Source: Microthrixaceae bacterium (GTDB lineage: Bacteria; Actinomycetota; Acidimicrobiia; Acidimicrobiales; Iamiaceae). From it: DNA of 64,000 nucleotides. The translations under genes and the position numbers were made by a program. The DNA lies in NCBI GenBank assembly GCA_016702505.1, contig JADJDU010000030.1, positions 443,650-507,649 of the forward strand. The letters are read 5' to 3'. Positions 54,218-62,729 of this stretch are shown here, piece after piece (within the stretch, counting starts at the first letter, position 1; every line of letters begins with the position of its first letter). The notes beneath the pieces were generated by a model, which was given only the letters and a program-made list of their open reading frames with translations, searched no databases and was not told the DNA's origin.

Positions 54218-55054
54218 CCGAGGCGCTCCAAGGCCTTGGGACGGCGCTGCCAGTCCTTGTCGACCTTGACGAACAGCTCGATGTAGGCACCGGGCGGGAG
54301 CTGGGACCGAACCGCGATGCCCACCGCCTTGAGCACCGCTGCCCTTCTTGCCGATCACGATCCCCTTCTGGGAGTCGCGTTCCACCAGGATCTCACAGCG
54401 GACCCGAGGCCAGTCCCATTCGGTCACCCTGGTCGCCACCGAATGGGGCACCTCGTCACGCAACACGGCCAAGAGCTGCTCCCGCACCAGCTCGGCCACC
54501 CAGAACGCCTCGGGCACGTCGGTGACCATGTCGTCGGGGTAGTAGGCTGGCCCTTCGGGGAGACGGCGGATGATCGTCTCGACCAGTTCTGCCACGCCCT
54601 CACCGGTGCGCGCCGACACCGGGAAGTACTCGTCTCCCCCCGTCAACTGGTCGGCGGCCGCCTGCAACTGGACCAGCACATCGTTGGGCGCGGCCAGGTC
54701 TGTCTTGTTCACCACAACGATTGCGTCCGATGGCACTCGCTCGGCCACCCACTGGTCGCCGCGACCGACCGGAGCGGTGGCGTCGACCACCAGGCACACC
54801 ACGTCCATGTCGCGGACGGTGCTGGTGGCCGTCTCGTTCAGCCTCTCCCCCAACAATGTCCGAGGCTTGTGGATGCCGGGCGTGTCCACGAACACCACTT
54901 GGGCATCGGGCCGGGTCAGCACCCCCCGGACCTGGGTACGGGTGGTCTGAGGCTTGTCGGAGACGATGGTCACCTTCTGACCCAGGATCTGGTTCAAAAG
55001 CGTCGACTTGCCGACGTTGGGCCGACCCACCAAGGTCACGAAACCGGACCTCAT
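54211..55054 (-). CDS. era: GTPase Era; frameshift near 54340
   Basis: Era is a ribosome-associated GTPase needed for 30S maturation. G1 VGRPNVGKSTLLN, G2 TTRTQVRG, G3 DTPGIHKP, G4 NKTDL and G5 SARTGEG are all present, followed by the KH domain. After VERDSQKGIVIGKKG the frame changes; the rest of the KH domain (VLKAVGIAVRSQLPPGAYIE, LFVKVDKDWQRRPKALERLG) follows in another frame to 54211. One inserted base (or two lost) at GGCAGCGGTGCTC explains it. Because the gene is normally essential, an error in the sequence is likelier than a mutation. The ATG overlaps the CBS-protein stop. Confidence 0.94.
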
Positions 55055-56400
55055 GAACTCACCACCTCGCCGGTGTCGGCGGCGATGTCTGGGTCGGCCA
55101 CCTCAGGAGACGGCTCGATCCGTACCCGCATGATCCGGCGGCCCTGCACCCGCTCGACCACCAGACGACAACCGGGCACCGCCGCCACGTCACCCACCGA
55201 GGCCAAGCGGCCCAGTTCGGCCAGGACCAGACCGCTGACCGTGTCGAAGTCTCCTTCGGGCAGCGTCACATCCAGCAGGTCGTTGGCATCGTCGATGGTG
55301 AGGCTGCCGCTGACCCGAACACCGCCCCCCGGCACCGGTTCGACGCGGGCGTCCTCGATGTCGAACTCGTCGACGATCTCCCCCACCAGCTCCTCGATCA
55401 GGTCCTCCAGGGTGACGAGACCGGCGGTGCCGCCGTACTCGTCGATCACCAACGCCATGTGGAACTGGTCGGCCTGCATCTCCCGCAACAGCTCCGAAAC
55501 CGGCTTGGTCTCGGGCACTGCTCGGGCGGGGCGAACCAGGTTGGCCACCGGTTCGTCCTCGCGGCCGTCGCGCTCGGCCCTCATCAGGTCCTTGGCGAAC
55601 ACCAGACCGATGATGTCGTCGATCCCCTGGCCAAGGACCGGCACCCGACTGAACCCGTTGAGGAGCACCACCTCCATCACGTCGGCCACCCGGAACTCGT
55701 GGGACACGGTGACCATGTCCGGCCGGGGGACCATGACCTCGCGGACCACGGTGTCGCCGAACTCGATGATCGATTCGATGAGCCGCCGTTCCTCGGGTTC
55801 GATCGTCTCGGCTTCGGCGGCCTCGGCGGCCACCGCCAACAGCTCTTCCTCGGAGACGAACGGTCCTTCCTTGAGACCCTTGCCCGGCAGGATGACGTTG
55901 GTCAGACCGATGAGGCCACGGGCGATGAGTCGGAGGGGCGCGAAGTTGACCACCATGCGAACAGGCCCGGCTGAGGCCAACGCCGCCCGCTCGGTGTTCT
56001 GGATAGCCCAGGTCTTGGGGGCAGCCTCGGCCACCACGAACATCACCACCACGTTGAAGAAGGTTCCCACCGCCACGCCCAGGCCACCGAACAGTCGGTT
56101 GGCCAGAACACCCGTGAGCGTGGACTGCACGAGTTGGCAGACCAATACCACCAACAAGAACGCGTTGATCCACCGGTCCGGAGCATCGACGAGCTCGGCC
56201 AGGTCCTTGGCCCCCCGTCGACCCGAGTCGACCAGACCGGTGGCCTTGGACCGGCTGATCCGCATGATGGCGGTCTCGGCCAACGCGGTGAGCATGGCCA
56301 AGATCACCAAGACCACAATGGCCACGGCCATCCAGATGTCGACGGTGGTCAGCTCGGCGGCCACCACCACGGTGGAGGCAGACACGAGAGCGCTCACCAT
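55051..56400 (-). CDS. CNNM/CorC-HlyC family CBS-domain membrane protein
   Basis: A 449-aa protein. An N-terminal DUF21/CNNM membrane domain with three to four helices (VVLVILAMLTALAETAIMRI, INAFLLVVLVCQLVQSTLTG, GLGVAVGTFFNVVVMFVVAE) is followed by two CBS domains (REVMVPRPDMVTV, GFSRVPVLG, MALVIDEYGGTAGLVTLEDL) and a C-terminal CorC/HlyC transporter-associated domain (GSLTIDDANDLLDVTLPEGD). Members are implicated in Mg2+ or Co2+ extrusion. It sits between ybeY and era, the standard actinobacterial order. Confidence 0.93.
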   Translation of the reverse strand: MVSALVSASTVVVAAELTTVDIWMAVAIVVLVILAMLTALAETAIMRISRSKATGLVDSGRRGAKDLAELVDAPDRWINAFLLVVLVCQLVQSTLTGVLANRLFGGLGVAVGTFFNVVVMFVVAEAAPKTWAIQNTERAALASAGPVRMVVNFAPLRLIARGLIGLTNVILPGKGLKEGPFVSEEELLAVAAEAAEAETIEPEERRLIESIIEFGDTVVREVMVPRPDMVTVSHEFRVADVMEVVLLNGFSRVPVLGQGIDDIIGLVFAKDLMRAERDGREDEPVANLVRPARAVPETKPVSELLREMQADQFHMALVIDEYGGTAGLVTLEDLIEELVGEIVDEFDIEDARVEPVPGGGVRVSGSLTIDDANDLLDVTLPEGDFDTVSGLVLAELGRLASVGDVAAVPGCRLVVERVQGRRIMRVRIEPSPEVADPDIAADTGEVVSS

Positions 56401-56461
56401 GATGAGCTCCCCAGGTCCGCCCCGGGACTACTGGGGTCGTCGTCGGTGGACGACTGTGGCA

Positions 56462-57016
56462 TCACGTCGTCCTCGAATGGTGCTGGTCCAGCAGTTCGCG
56501 CTCGCGAGCCTGCATCTGACTGGTCTCCTCTGGGGTTGCGTGGTCCCAGCCCAGCACATGGAGCACCCCGTGGACCACCAGAAGGGCGATCTCGTCGTCG
56601 TAGGTGCCAGCGTGGGTCGGGGCGTTGCGGGCCGCCACCGCCGGGCAAATCACCACATCTCCCAGCAACAGGGGCACATCCCCGAACGGATCGCGGTCAG
56701 GTCCAGAGGTGGAACCGTCGGGAGACCGGCCCACACCAACCTCTTCGTCATCGATGGGGAAGGCCAAGACATCTGTCGGTCCGTCGGCGCCCATGAACGT
56801 CTGGTTCAGGTCGGCGATGGTCGCCTCGTCCACGAACAGGAGCGCAAGCTCAGCCTCGCCGGACACGCCTTCGGCCACCAGCACGGCCCGGGCCAGGGCC
56901 TCCCATCGGGCCGGCTCGATCTCACGTTCGGTCTGCTCGTCGGCGACGAACACTTCGAGGTCTCCCTCGTCGGCTCGACGACGGCGGGGTCTGCCCCGCG
57001 CTGGTGGCCGGATCAC
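56462..57016 (-). CDS. ybeY: Endoribonuclease YbeY
   Basis: A 184-aa metal-dependent RNase acting in 16S rRNA maturation and ribosome quality control. The zinc motif H-x3-H-x5-H is in VVHGVLHVLGWDHATPEE, and ALLFVDEATIADLNQTFMGA and DVLAFPID, then LLLGDVVICPAVA, are family blocks. The N-terminus is basic and an internal loop (GVGRSPDGSTSGPDRDPFGD) is a lineage-specific insertion. The ATG overlaps the phoH stop. Confidence 0.95.
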   Translation of the reverse strand: MIRPPARGRPRRRRADEGDLEVFVADEQTEREIEPARWEALARAVLVAEGVSGEAELALLFVDEATIADLNQTFMGADGPTDVLAFPIDDEEVGVGRSPDGSTSGPDRDPFGDVPLLLGDVVICPAVAARNAPTHAGTYDDEIALLVVHGVLHVLGWDHATPEETSQMQARERELLDQHHSRTT

Positions 57017-58050
57017 GACTGGGCCGGACCGACGTCGGGTCGGGCCGCGTCTCGTTCGTAGGCGCTGACGATGTCGGCCACGATCTGGTGGCGGACGACG
57101 TCACGCCCCGACAGGTGCACGAAGGCCAAGCCGTCTATTCCGCCCAGCACCCGCTCCAGTCCGGCCAGCCCGGACCGACCCCCGGACACATCTACCTGGG
57201 TGGTGTCACCGGTGATGACCGCCCGCGACCCGAAGCCGATACGGGTCAGGAACATCTTCATCTGCTCGGGCGTGGTGTTCTGGGCCTCGTCGAGGATGAT
57301 GAAGCTGTTGTTCAGGGTCCGCCCCCGCATGAAAGCCAACGGTGCCACCTCGACGGTCCCACGTTCGAGCATCCGAGCGGCCGTCTCATTGTCGACCATG
57401 TCGTGGAGGGCGTCGTACAACGGCCTGAGGTATGGGTCGACCTTGGCCATCAGATCTCCGGGCAGGAAACCCAGCCGCTCACCGGCCTCGACCGCTGGTC
57501 TGGTGAGGATGATCCGGTCGACCTGCTTGGCGTGTAGCGCCCGCACTGCCATCGCCACCGCCAGCCAGCTCTTGCCGGTGCCGGCTGGGCCCAGCCCGAA
57601 GGTGATGATGTTGTCGGCGATGGTGTCCACGTAGCGCTTCTGGCCCGCGGTCTTGGGGCGGACGCGGCGCCCGTGGGCGGCCCGCAAAACCTCGTGGGTC
57701 AACACCTCCGAAGGTCGCTCATCGGCGCTCACCATGTCTATGGCGCGGGCGACGACGGTGGCATCGAGGGTCTGGCCAGACTGGACGAGGGTGACCAGTT
57801 CGCCAAAGACCCGCCCGGCACGGTCGGCATCTGACCCACCGATGGCGACCTCGTTACCCCGAACGTGGATGTCCGCGTCGGGGAAGGCCGCCTCGACCAT
57901 GCGCAACAGCTCGTCGCGCTGGCCGAGCAACGGACCCATCAGGTGGTTGTCGGGTACGTGGATGGTGAGCTGTGTGGTTGACAAGTCGGGCTTTCGGGAC
58001 GGCTGTGGTTCTGATCGTAACGCTGACACCCGCCAGGACCTCGGGGTCAT
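57013..58050 (-). CDS. phoH: PhoH-family ATPase
   Basis: A 345-aa P-loop ATPase. Walker A is FGLGPAGTGKSWLAVAMAV, Walker B region NNSFIILDEAQNTTPEQMKM, with RIILTRPAVEAGERLGFLPG and FGSRAVITGDTTQVD, all classic of PhoH. The ATG at 58050 has GGAG nine bases upstream. PhoH acts with YbeY in RNA metabolism in several bacteria, and the operon order here (phoH, ybeY, CBS, era) fits. The N-terminal 110 residues form the usual KH-like domain. Confidence 0.94.
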   Translation of the reverse strand: MTPRSWRVSALRSEPQPSRKPDLSTTQLTIHVPDNHLMGPLLGQRDELLRMVEAAFPDADIHVRGNEVAIGGSDADRAGRVFGELVTLVQSGQTLDATVVARAIDMVSADERPSEVLTHEVLRAAHGRRVRPKTAGQKRYVDTIADNIITFGLGPAGTGKSWLAVAMAVRALHAKQVDRIILTRPAVEAGERLGFLPGDLMAKVDPYLRPLYDALHDMVDNETAARMLERGTVEVAPLAFMRGRTLNNSFIILDEAQNTTPEQMKMFLTRIGFGSRAVITGDTTQVDVSGGRSGLAGLERVLGGIDGLAFVHLSGRDVVRHQIVADIVSAYERDAARPDVGPAQS

Positions 58051-58196
58051 TTTGCTTCGCTCCACCGATCGAAGTTTGGGTCGTGTTCGATTTCCGGTTC
58101 ACCCGGGCGTATCCGGCTTTCTGTGCGACCACAATGTCGGCTCGCCTCTCAACTCGCCTCCTCAGCCCCATTTCGTCCCTGGCTACAGTCGGTACG

Positions 58197-58775
58197 GTGA
58201 CAGCGGCAGCGGCGGACCGCCCCGACCACCCTGACCAGTCCGATCGGCCCACCCTGGTCGACCAGGCTCTCCGGGATCTGACCGACGATCAGCGCCGATC
58301 CGACGCGGCCGAGGCTCGGCGACGCGAACAGTGGTTGAGGCGCCAGAGCGAAGAGGAAGGCACATTCCACGGGGTACTCACCGACCTGGTCGAACGTCGG
58401 GCGCCTGTCGCCGTCCACACCGGGGCGGGCCGAGTGCTGCGAGGCGAGCTCCACACTCTGGGCCTGGACTTCGTGGTGGTGGCCGGTCCTGGCGGTGAGC
58501 GAACGGTGGTTCCAGTTACGGCGCTGACCAGCGTCCACCCCGAACCCGGTACCAAGTCCACCGTGGGGGATCGGCGTGGCTGCACCACCGCCACCCTCGA
58601 CGTAACACTGGTGGAGCTGGCCTCGGATCGTCCAGCTGTCAGCGTCCACACCGTCTCGGCGGAACGGGTGATGGGCCGCCTTTGGTGGGTGGGCCGGGAC
58701 GTGATCTGCATCCGAGCCGACGCCGCCGAGCACTACCTGCCCATGTCGAGCCTCAACGACGTGACCCTGGGCTGA
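58197..58775 (+). CDS. Hypothetical actinobacterial protein with an LSm/SH3-like beta core
   Basis: The 192-aa protein from GTG has an acidic and basic helical N-terminus (TLVDQALRDLTDDQRRSDAA) and a beta-rich core in which AVHTGAGRVLRGELHTLGLD, FVVVAGPGGERTVVPVTALT and RLWWVGRDVICIRADAAEHY look like an Sm-like barrel. Similar proteins are common in actinobacteria and have no assigned function. It diverges from phoH and is convergent with the small DNA-binding gene. Confidence 0.7.
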   Translation: MTAAAADRPDHPDQSDRPTLVDQALRDLTDDQRRSDAAEARRREQWLRRQSEEEGTFHGVLTDLVERRAPVAVHTGAGRVLRGELHTLGLDFVVVAGPGGERTVVPVTALTSVHPEPGTKSTVGDRRGCTTATLDVTLVELASDRPAVSVHTVSAERVMGRLWWVGRDVICIRADAAEHYLPMSSLNDVTLG

Positions 58776-58850
58776 CGAGGGCGAACCGAGGCGACCAATC
58801 CCCGGTTCCGTTCACCCCGACGTTCGGGCTCGTGAGCCCGGTGCCAAGGT

Positions 58851-59081
58851 TCAAGCCCGCGAATCTCCCACTACCTCGGGGTAGAGGTGTTCGAGGGTGC
58901 CCGGTTCGATGCGGCTGGACTCGATGAAGGTGTCTACATCGGTCTGCTTGAGGCGGATGACCCGCCCGAACCGGTACCCGGCGATCAAACCCTCGTCGAT
59001 GAAGCGGTAGAGGGTGCGGGAAGTGATGCCGAGGTACTTGGCAGCGTCAGCAGTGCTCAACCACTGGATTTGCGTGGACAT
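58851..59081 (-). CDS. Small excisionase/BldC-like helix-turn-helix protein
   Basis: A 76-aa protein containing one MerR-type HTH_17 domain: QWLSTADAAKYLGITSRTLY, then RFIDEGLIAGYRFGRVIRLK and QTDVDTFIESSR. This form is shared by Xis-like excisionases and BldC-type developmental regulators; no phage or integrase gene is near, which favours a regulatory role. The start ATG 59081 lies six bases after a consensus -10, so the mRNA is probably leaderless. A longer frame upstream has no support. It diverges from the Tad operon and could regulate it. Confidence 0.85.
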   Translation of the reverse strand: MSTQIQWLSTADAAKYLGITSRTLYRFIDEGLIAGYRFGRVIRLKQTDVDTFIESSRIEPGTLEHLYPEVVGDSRA

Positions 59082-59087
59082 AGCAGC

Positions 59088-59093
59088 ATTATA
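59088..59093 (-). promoter_or_regulatory. Consensus -10 of a leaderless promoter
   Basis: Minus strand GGTATAATGCTGCTATG places a perfect TATAAT six bases before the ATG of the HTH gene, so transcription should begin at or next to the A of the start codon. A GTCACA-like -35 lies a little too far upstream (about 19-20 bases). Confidence 0.75.
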
Positions 59094-59299
59094 CCTAGTG
59101 ATGCCTTTCATGGTGTGACCATCCTCCATCTCCCATGACGACCCCACCTTTCCAGACAGCGCGTTCCTTACCCTGACCGCCTTTCCACAAACTTCGATGT
59201 TTTTGGAACTTTCGGTTTGAGCCCGCTCGGACTGGGGAAGCATCACGACCCCGGCGCCCGGAAGACATCCTCGCCGCGGCGGAAACAAGGAGCAGGACG
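59094..59299. other. AT-richer divergent control region of the HTH gene and Tad operon, with RCCTTTC repeats
   Basis: The interval is less GC-rich than its surroundings (for example TTTCCACAAACTTCGATGTT at 59183-59202). The heptamer RCCTTTC occurs at 59103, 59146 and 59179. The last two sit in an 11-base direct repeat CCRCCTTTCCA whose copies start exactly 33 bases apart, about three helical turns. That layout suits a protein binding repeated sites on one face of the DNA. No protein frame is credible here. Confidence 0.45.
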
Positions 59300-60136
59300 C
59301 TGTCCGTCACCACCCTCACATCGACGCGCTCGCGCGCCCATACCAAAGGCGACACTCCCTCGACCACGGGGCTGGAGATACGTCCCCGGCGCGCCCTTCC
59401 TGGCAGCCGATCGGTAGTGGGTGGGTTGCTCGTGGCGGTTTCCGCCCTGCTGGCATGGTGGGCAGCTTCCGGTGCCGGTCAACCTCCGACCACCCGCTAC
59501 GTCGTGGTCGTGGGCGAGGTCGGTCCCGGTGAGGTCATCGAGGCCTCGGATCTTGCGCTGGCGGTGGCCGACCTTCCCATCGAAGTGAAGAAGGTCGCTT
59601 TCACCGACGCGACGACGGTGGCCGGCAGGGTGGCGCTGGGCCCCCTCATTCCCGGATCCCTGGTCACATCTGGCTCTGTGTCTGACCGTGATCCAGCTCA
59701 CGGTGAGCGGGAGCTCACCTTCCCGGTGATATCGGGCTGGGCCCTCGACGGCGACCTCCGGGTCGGAGATCGCATCGATGTGTTCGCCACCTACGGCGAC
59801 GGCGTCACCTCCCAGACCATGCGGGTGTTGGCTGGTGCCACAGTACGGAGGATCTCCGCCAACGACGGTGCCCGCCTTGGAGAAGGGAGCGGCCCGACCC
59901 TCACGGTGGGAATAGGTCCAGACGTGGCGCTGGAGCGGGTGGTGAACGCCACTCGGGCCGCCGAGGTGACGGTGGCCCGAGTGACCTCGACGAACAAGCC
60001 CCGTACCGACCCAACGGCCGGTCAAGACCGGTACCGGGCCGCCACCGACCTGGCGGGCCCCGGAACCGACGCCGCAGTGACAAGCGCCGACGCAACCTCG
60101 ATCCCTCCGGGAACCTCCGACGGGGGTGGGCGTTGA
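59300..60136 (+). CDS. SAF-domain protein, CpaB/RcpC-like
   Basis: The coding frame clearly contains a membrane anchor (GGLLVAVSALLAWWAASGAG) and an SAF domain (VGPGEVIEASDLALAVADLP, GPLIPGSLVTSGSVSDRD), the layout of CpaB/RcpC, the Tad pilus periplasmic component. The frame is open well upstream of the GTG at 59417, which has no ribosome-binding site. A CTG at 59300 has AAGGAG seven bases before it and would add a plausible basic N-terminus (SVTTLTSTRSRAHTKGDTPS), so CTG may be the real start; GTG 59417 is the conservative one (239 aa). A Thr/Ala/Asp-rich tail ends the protein. Confidence 0.78.
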   Translation: MSVTTLTSTRSRAHTKGDTPSTTGLEIRPRRALPGSRSVVGGLLVAVSALLAWWAASGAGQPPTTRYVVVVGEVGPGEVIEASDLALAVADLPIEVKKVAFTDATTVAGRVALGPLIPGSLVTSGSVSDRDPAHGERELTFPVISGWALDGDLRVGDRIDVFATYGDGVTSQTMRVLAGATVRRISANDGARLGEGSGPTLTVGIGPDVALERVVNATRAAEVTVARVTSTNKPRTDPTAGQDRYRAATDLAGPGTDAAVTSADATSIPPGTSDGGGR

Positions 60137-61440
60137 GCACGGACCGCTATGTGGTCATCGGACTGGCTCACGTTCGCTCCACTTGGTTCACCGAGGTGGC
60201 GCGGTGGGCCACCTCCGGCTCCATTCCCGTCGAGTTCGTCAAGTGCCTTTCAACCGAGGAGCTGCGGGCACGGGTGGCCAGCGGCCGCCCGTTCTCGGCC
60301 GCACTCCTAGACGGTCGGCTGCCATCGGTGGACCGCGATCTGATCGCCACCTTGGCCGATGCCCGGATACCGAGCCTGGTGGTCGCCGCCGACGGCGCCC
60401 CGACCGATTGGACCCAACTCGGCGCGGCCACCGCCCTCGGTTTCGAGCTGTCCCGGGTCGATCTCATTGAAGCCTTGGTCGACCACGCCCGACCCGTCGG
60501 CCCAGTCGACAACGGCCTCATCGACGGGCGAGGCTCACCCCTTCCCCCGGCCTGGCTCGGGCGCCTGGTGGTGGTCACCGGCCGGAGCGGCAGCGGCGCT
60601 TCCACGGTCTCGGCCGCTCTGGCCCAAGCCTTGGCCACTGACCCTCGTTACGGGAACTCGGTCGTCCTGGCCGACCTGGCCCGCCACGCCCACCAGGCCC
60701 TGTTACACGATGCCCGCGACGTCGTACCGGGGGTTCAAGAACTGGTCGAAGCCCACCGCAACGGTCATCCCACTATGTCCCAGCTTCGAGAGCTGCTGTT
60801 CGCCGTCCCCAGCCGGGGATACCACCTGCTCCTCGGGCTGCGCCGTCCCGCAGACTGGATAACTGTCCGATCACAGGCATTCACCGCGGCCCTCGACGGA
60901 CTGAGGTCCACAGCCCGGGTCGTGGTGGCAGACGTGGACCACGACATCGAAGGCGAAGCCACCACCGGATCACTAGACATCGAGGATCGCAACCTCATGG
61001 CCCGCCACGCGTGCGCCGAGGCCGATCTGGTGTGCGTCGTGACCACCCCCACCGTCACTGGGATCCACGGACTGGTCTGCCAACTCGACGCGCTTCGAAA
61101 CCACGGCGTGCCCGGCAATCGGTTGTTGGTGGTGGTCAACCGGGCTCCACGCGGGGCCCGTTACCGATCCGAGCTGACCAGCAGCATCGCGGTCCTGACC
61201 GGCAGTGCGGAACGCTCCGACCCTCACGTGGGTCCGGTGTTCCTGACCGATCGCCGATCGATGGAGAACACCCATCGAGACCTGGCCCGCTTTCCGGCTG
61301 CATTCACCGGGCCGCTCGCCCACGGAGTCACCGAAGTGCTGGAGCGTGAAGGCCGACGAAACGTCGGAGCCGGCGAGCCAATGGCCATTGTCCCCGGCTC
61401 ACTCGGGCGCTGGGCCGACGAGGAGGAGGCCAGTTCATGA
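60133..61440 (+). CDS. CpaE-like P-loop protein of the Tad locus
   Basis: A 435-aa protein starting with TTG that overlaps the previous stop. An N-terminal receiver-like region (YVVIGLAHVRSTWFTEVARW, FSAALLDGRLPSVDRDLIAT) is followed by a MinD/ParA-like ATPase domain with RLVVVTGRSGSGASTVSAAL as its deviant Walker motif (the usual final lysine position is Ala), then ARVVVADVDHDIEG and LVCVVTTPTVTGIHGL. CpaE proteins position the Tad machine in the cell. Loss of the P-loop lysine suggests weak or altered nucleotide binding. Confidence 0.8.
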   Translation: MSTDRYVVIGLAHVRSTWFTEVARWATSGSIPVEFVKCLSTEELRARVASGRPFSAALLDGRLPSVDRDLIATLADARIPSLVVAADGAPTDWTQLGAATALGFELSRVDLIEALVDHARPVGPVDNGLIDGRGSPLPPAWLGRLVVVTGRSGSGASTVSAALAQALATDPRYGNSVVLADLARHAHQALLHDARDVVPGVQELVEAHRNGHPTMSQLRELLFAVPSRGYHLLLGLRRPADWITVRSQAFTAALDGLRSTARVVVADVDHDIEGEATTGSLDIEDRNLMARHACAEADLVCVVTTPTVTGIHGLVCQLDALRNHGVPGNRLLVVVNRAPRGARYRSELTSSIAVLTGSAERSDPHVGPVFLTDRRSMENTHRDLARFPAAFTGPLAHGVTEVLEREGRRNVGAGEPMAIVPGSLGRWADEEEASS

Positions 61441-62729
61441 CCACGCCATCCCCCCTTCAAGAGATCGAGCACCTCGTTCAGGAGCGAGCCCGGGACCTGA
61501 CCCTGGATGCCGACCGAGAACCCGACGTGCTGCGTTCCCTCGTGGTCGACACCGTCGCCCAGTGGTCCGTAGATCACAAGCGTGGCATCAGGCCTTTCGA
61601 CCTGGCCGACCCGGCCGCAGTGGTGGAACGAGCCGTCCGGAACCTGAGTGGGTACGGACCCCTGGAAGAACTCCTTGCCGACGAGGACGTCTGGGAGATC
61701 ATGATCAACGCTCCTGCGGAGATCTTCGTCAAACGTCACAGCGGCCCCAGCGGCTACCACCACGAGGTATTCCACGACGACGCCCATGTGGTGCGCACGC
61801 TCACCAAGATCTTGAGCGACGCATCGGGCGCCCACCGCAAGCTGGACCCGACCGAGGGTCTCCAAGATGCCCAGCTAGACGACGGCTCCCGTCTGCACAT
61901 CGTTCATGGAGACATCGGGTTCGGTGGCCATGTCATGGTGAACATCAGACGGTTCACAAACGTCGCCTTCCACGACCTGACCCAGCTCGTCGACCGAGGG
62001 ATGCTGACCGCCGATGCCGCCCGCTTCCTGGCCGGCTGCGTGCGGGCCAAGTCCTCCATCGTGTTCGCAGGTGCCCCGGGTTCGGGCAAGACCACCATGC
62101 TTTCGTGCTGTTGTGCCGAGCTGGACCCGAGCCTGCGGGTGGTGGTGGCCGAAGAGGTGTTCGAGGCCGATATTCCATTAGCGAACGTGGCAAAGATGCA
62201 GACCCGCCCCGCCCGCGCTGATCGACCGGCGGTAGATCTGCGCCGCCTGGTAGCTGGGTTCTTGCGCATGGCGCCCGACGTCGCGATCGTCGGTGAGGTC
62301 CGAGACCGCGAGGCTCTCCCCCTCCTTCTCACCCTGTCGTCGGGAGTCAAGGGATTCACCACGATCCACGCCGGGTCAGCCCGCCAAGCCCTGACCCGGC
62401 TCCGGTTCATCTGCCAGTTGGCCGACACCGAGCTGCCCATGTCGGCCCTCAACACCTTGGTCTCCGAGGCAGTAGACGTCGTCGTCCATTGCGCTCGCAC
62501 CCCGATCGGTCCGAGGGTTATGGAGATCCTGGCCGTCGAGGACCTGGCCGGCGGTGTGGAGGCCACCCAGTTCACGACCACCGCCGTGTTCTCCCGGGCC
62601 ACCCCCGAGGATCCGTTGATGTGGACCGGACAGTTCCCGGTTCGGCTCGCCGGGCTGTTCGGGCAGTCCGGGACCAGCCTCCACGACCTGTGCGATGGCT
62701 GGGTCACAGCCTCTGGAGCTAGGGCGTGA
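61437..62729 (+). CDS. Secretion ATPase CpaF/TadA
   Basis: A 430-aa type II/IV secretion ATPase that powers Tad pilus assembly. The N-terminal domain (GYGPLEELLADEDVWEIMIN, FVKRHSG) precedes the RecA-like core with Walker A VFAGAPGSGKTTML, the Asp box VVVAEEVFEADIP, Walker B RMAPDVAIVGEVRDREALP and His box GFTTIHAGSARQAL. All catalytic elements are intact. The ATG overlaps the preceding stop. Confidence 0.94.
   Translation: MTTPSPLQEIEHLVQERARDLTLDADREPDVLRSLVVDTVAQWSVDHKRGIRPFDLADPAAVVERAVRNLSGYGPLEELLADEDVWEIMINAPAEIFVKRHSGPSGYHHEVFHDDAHVVRTLTKILSDASGAHRKLDPTEGLQDAQLDDGSRLHIVHGDIGFGGHVMVNIRRFTNVAFHDLTQLVDRGMLTADAARFLAGCVRAKSSIVFAGAPGSGKTTMLSCCCAELDPSLRVVVAEEVFEADIPLANVAKMQTRPARADRPAVDLRRLVAGFLRMAPDVAIVGEVRDREALPLLLTLSSGVKGFTTIHAGSARQALTRLRFICQLADTELPMSALNTLVSEAVDVVVHCARTPIGPRVMEILAVEDLAGGVEATQFTTTAVFSRATPEDPLMWTGQFPVRLAGLFGQSGTSLHDLCDGWVTASGARA

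Noticed and set aside
54317..57061. A 914-codon open frame on the plus strand opposite era, the CBS protein and ybeY
   Set aside because: It is antisense to three well-conserved genes, has low-complexity Ser/Arg/Thr-rich composition and no domain. It is a codon-bias shadow in GC-rich DNA.
58851..59081. Treating the HTH_17 protein as a phage excisionase
   Set aside because: No integrase or attachment sites are nearby, and neighbours are chromosomal Tad and housekeeping genes.
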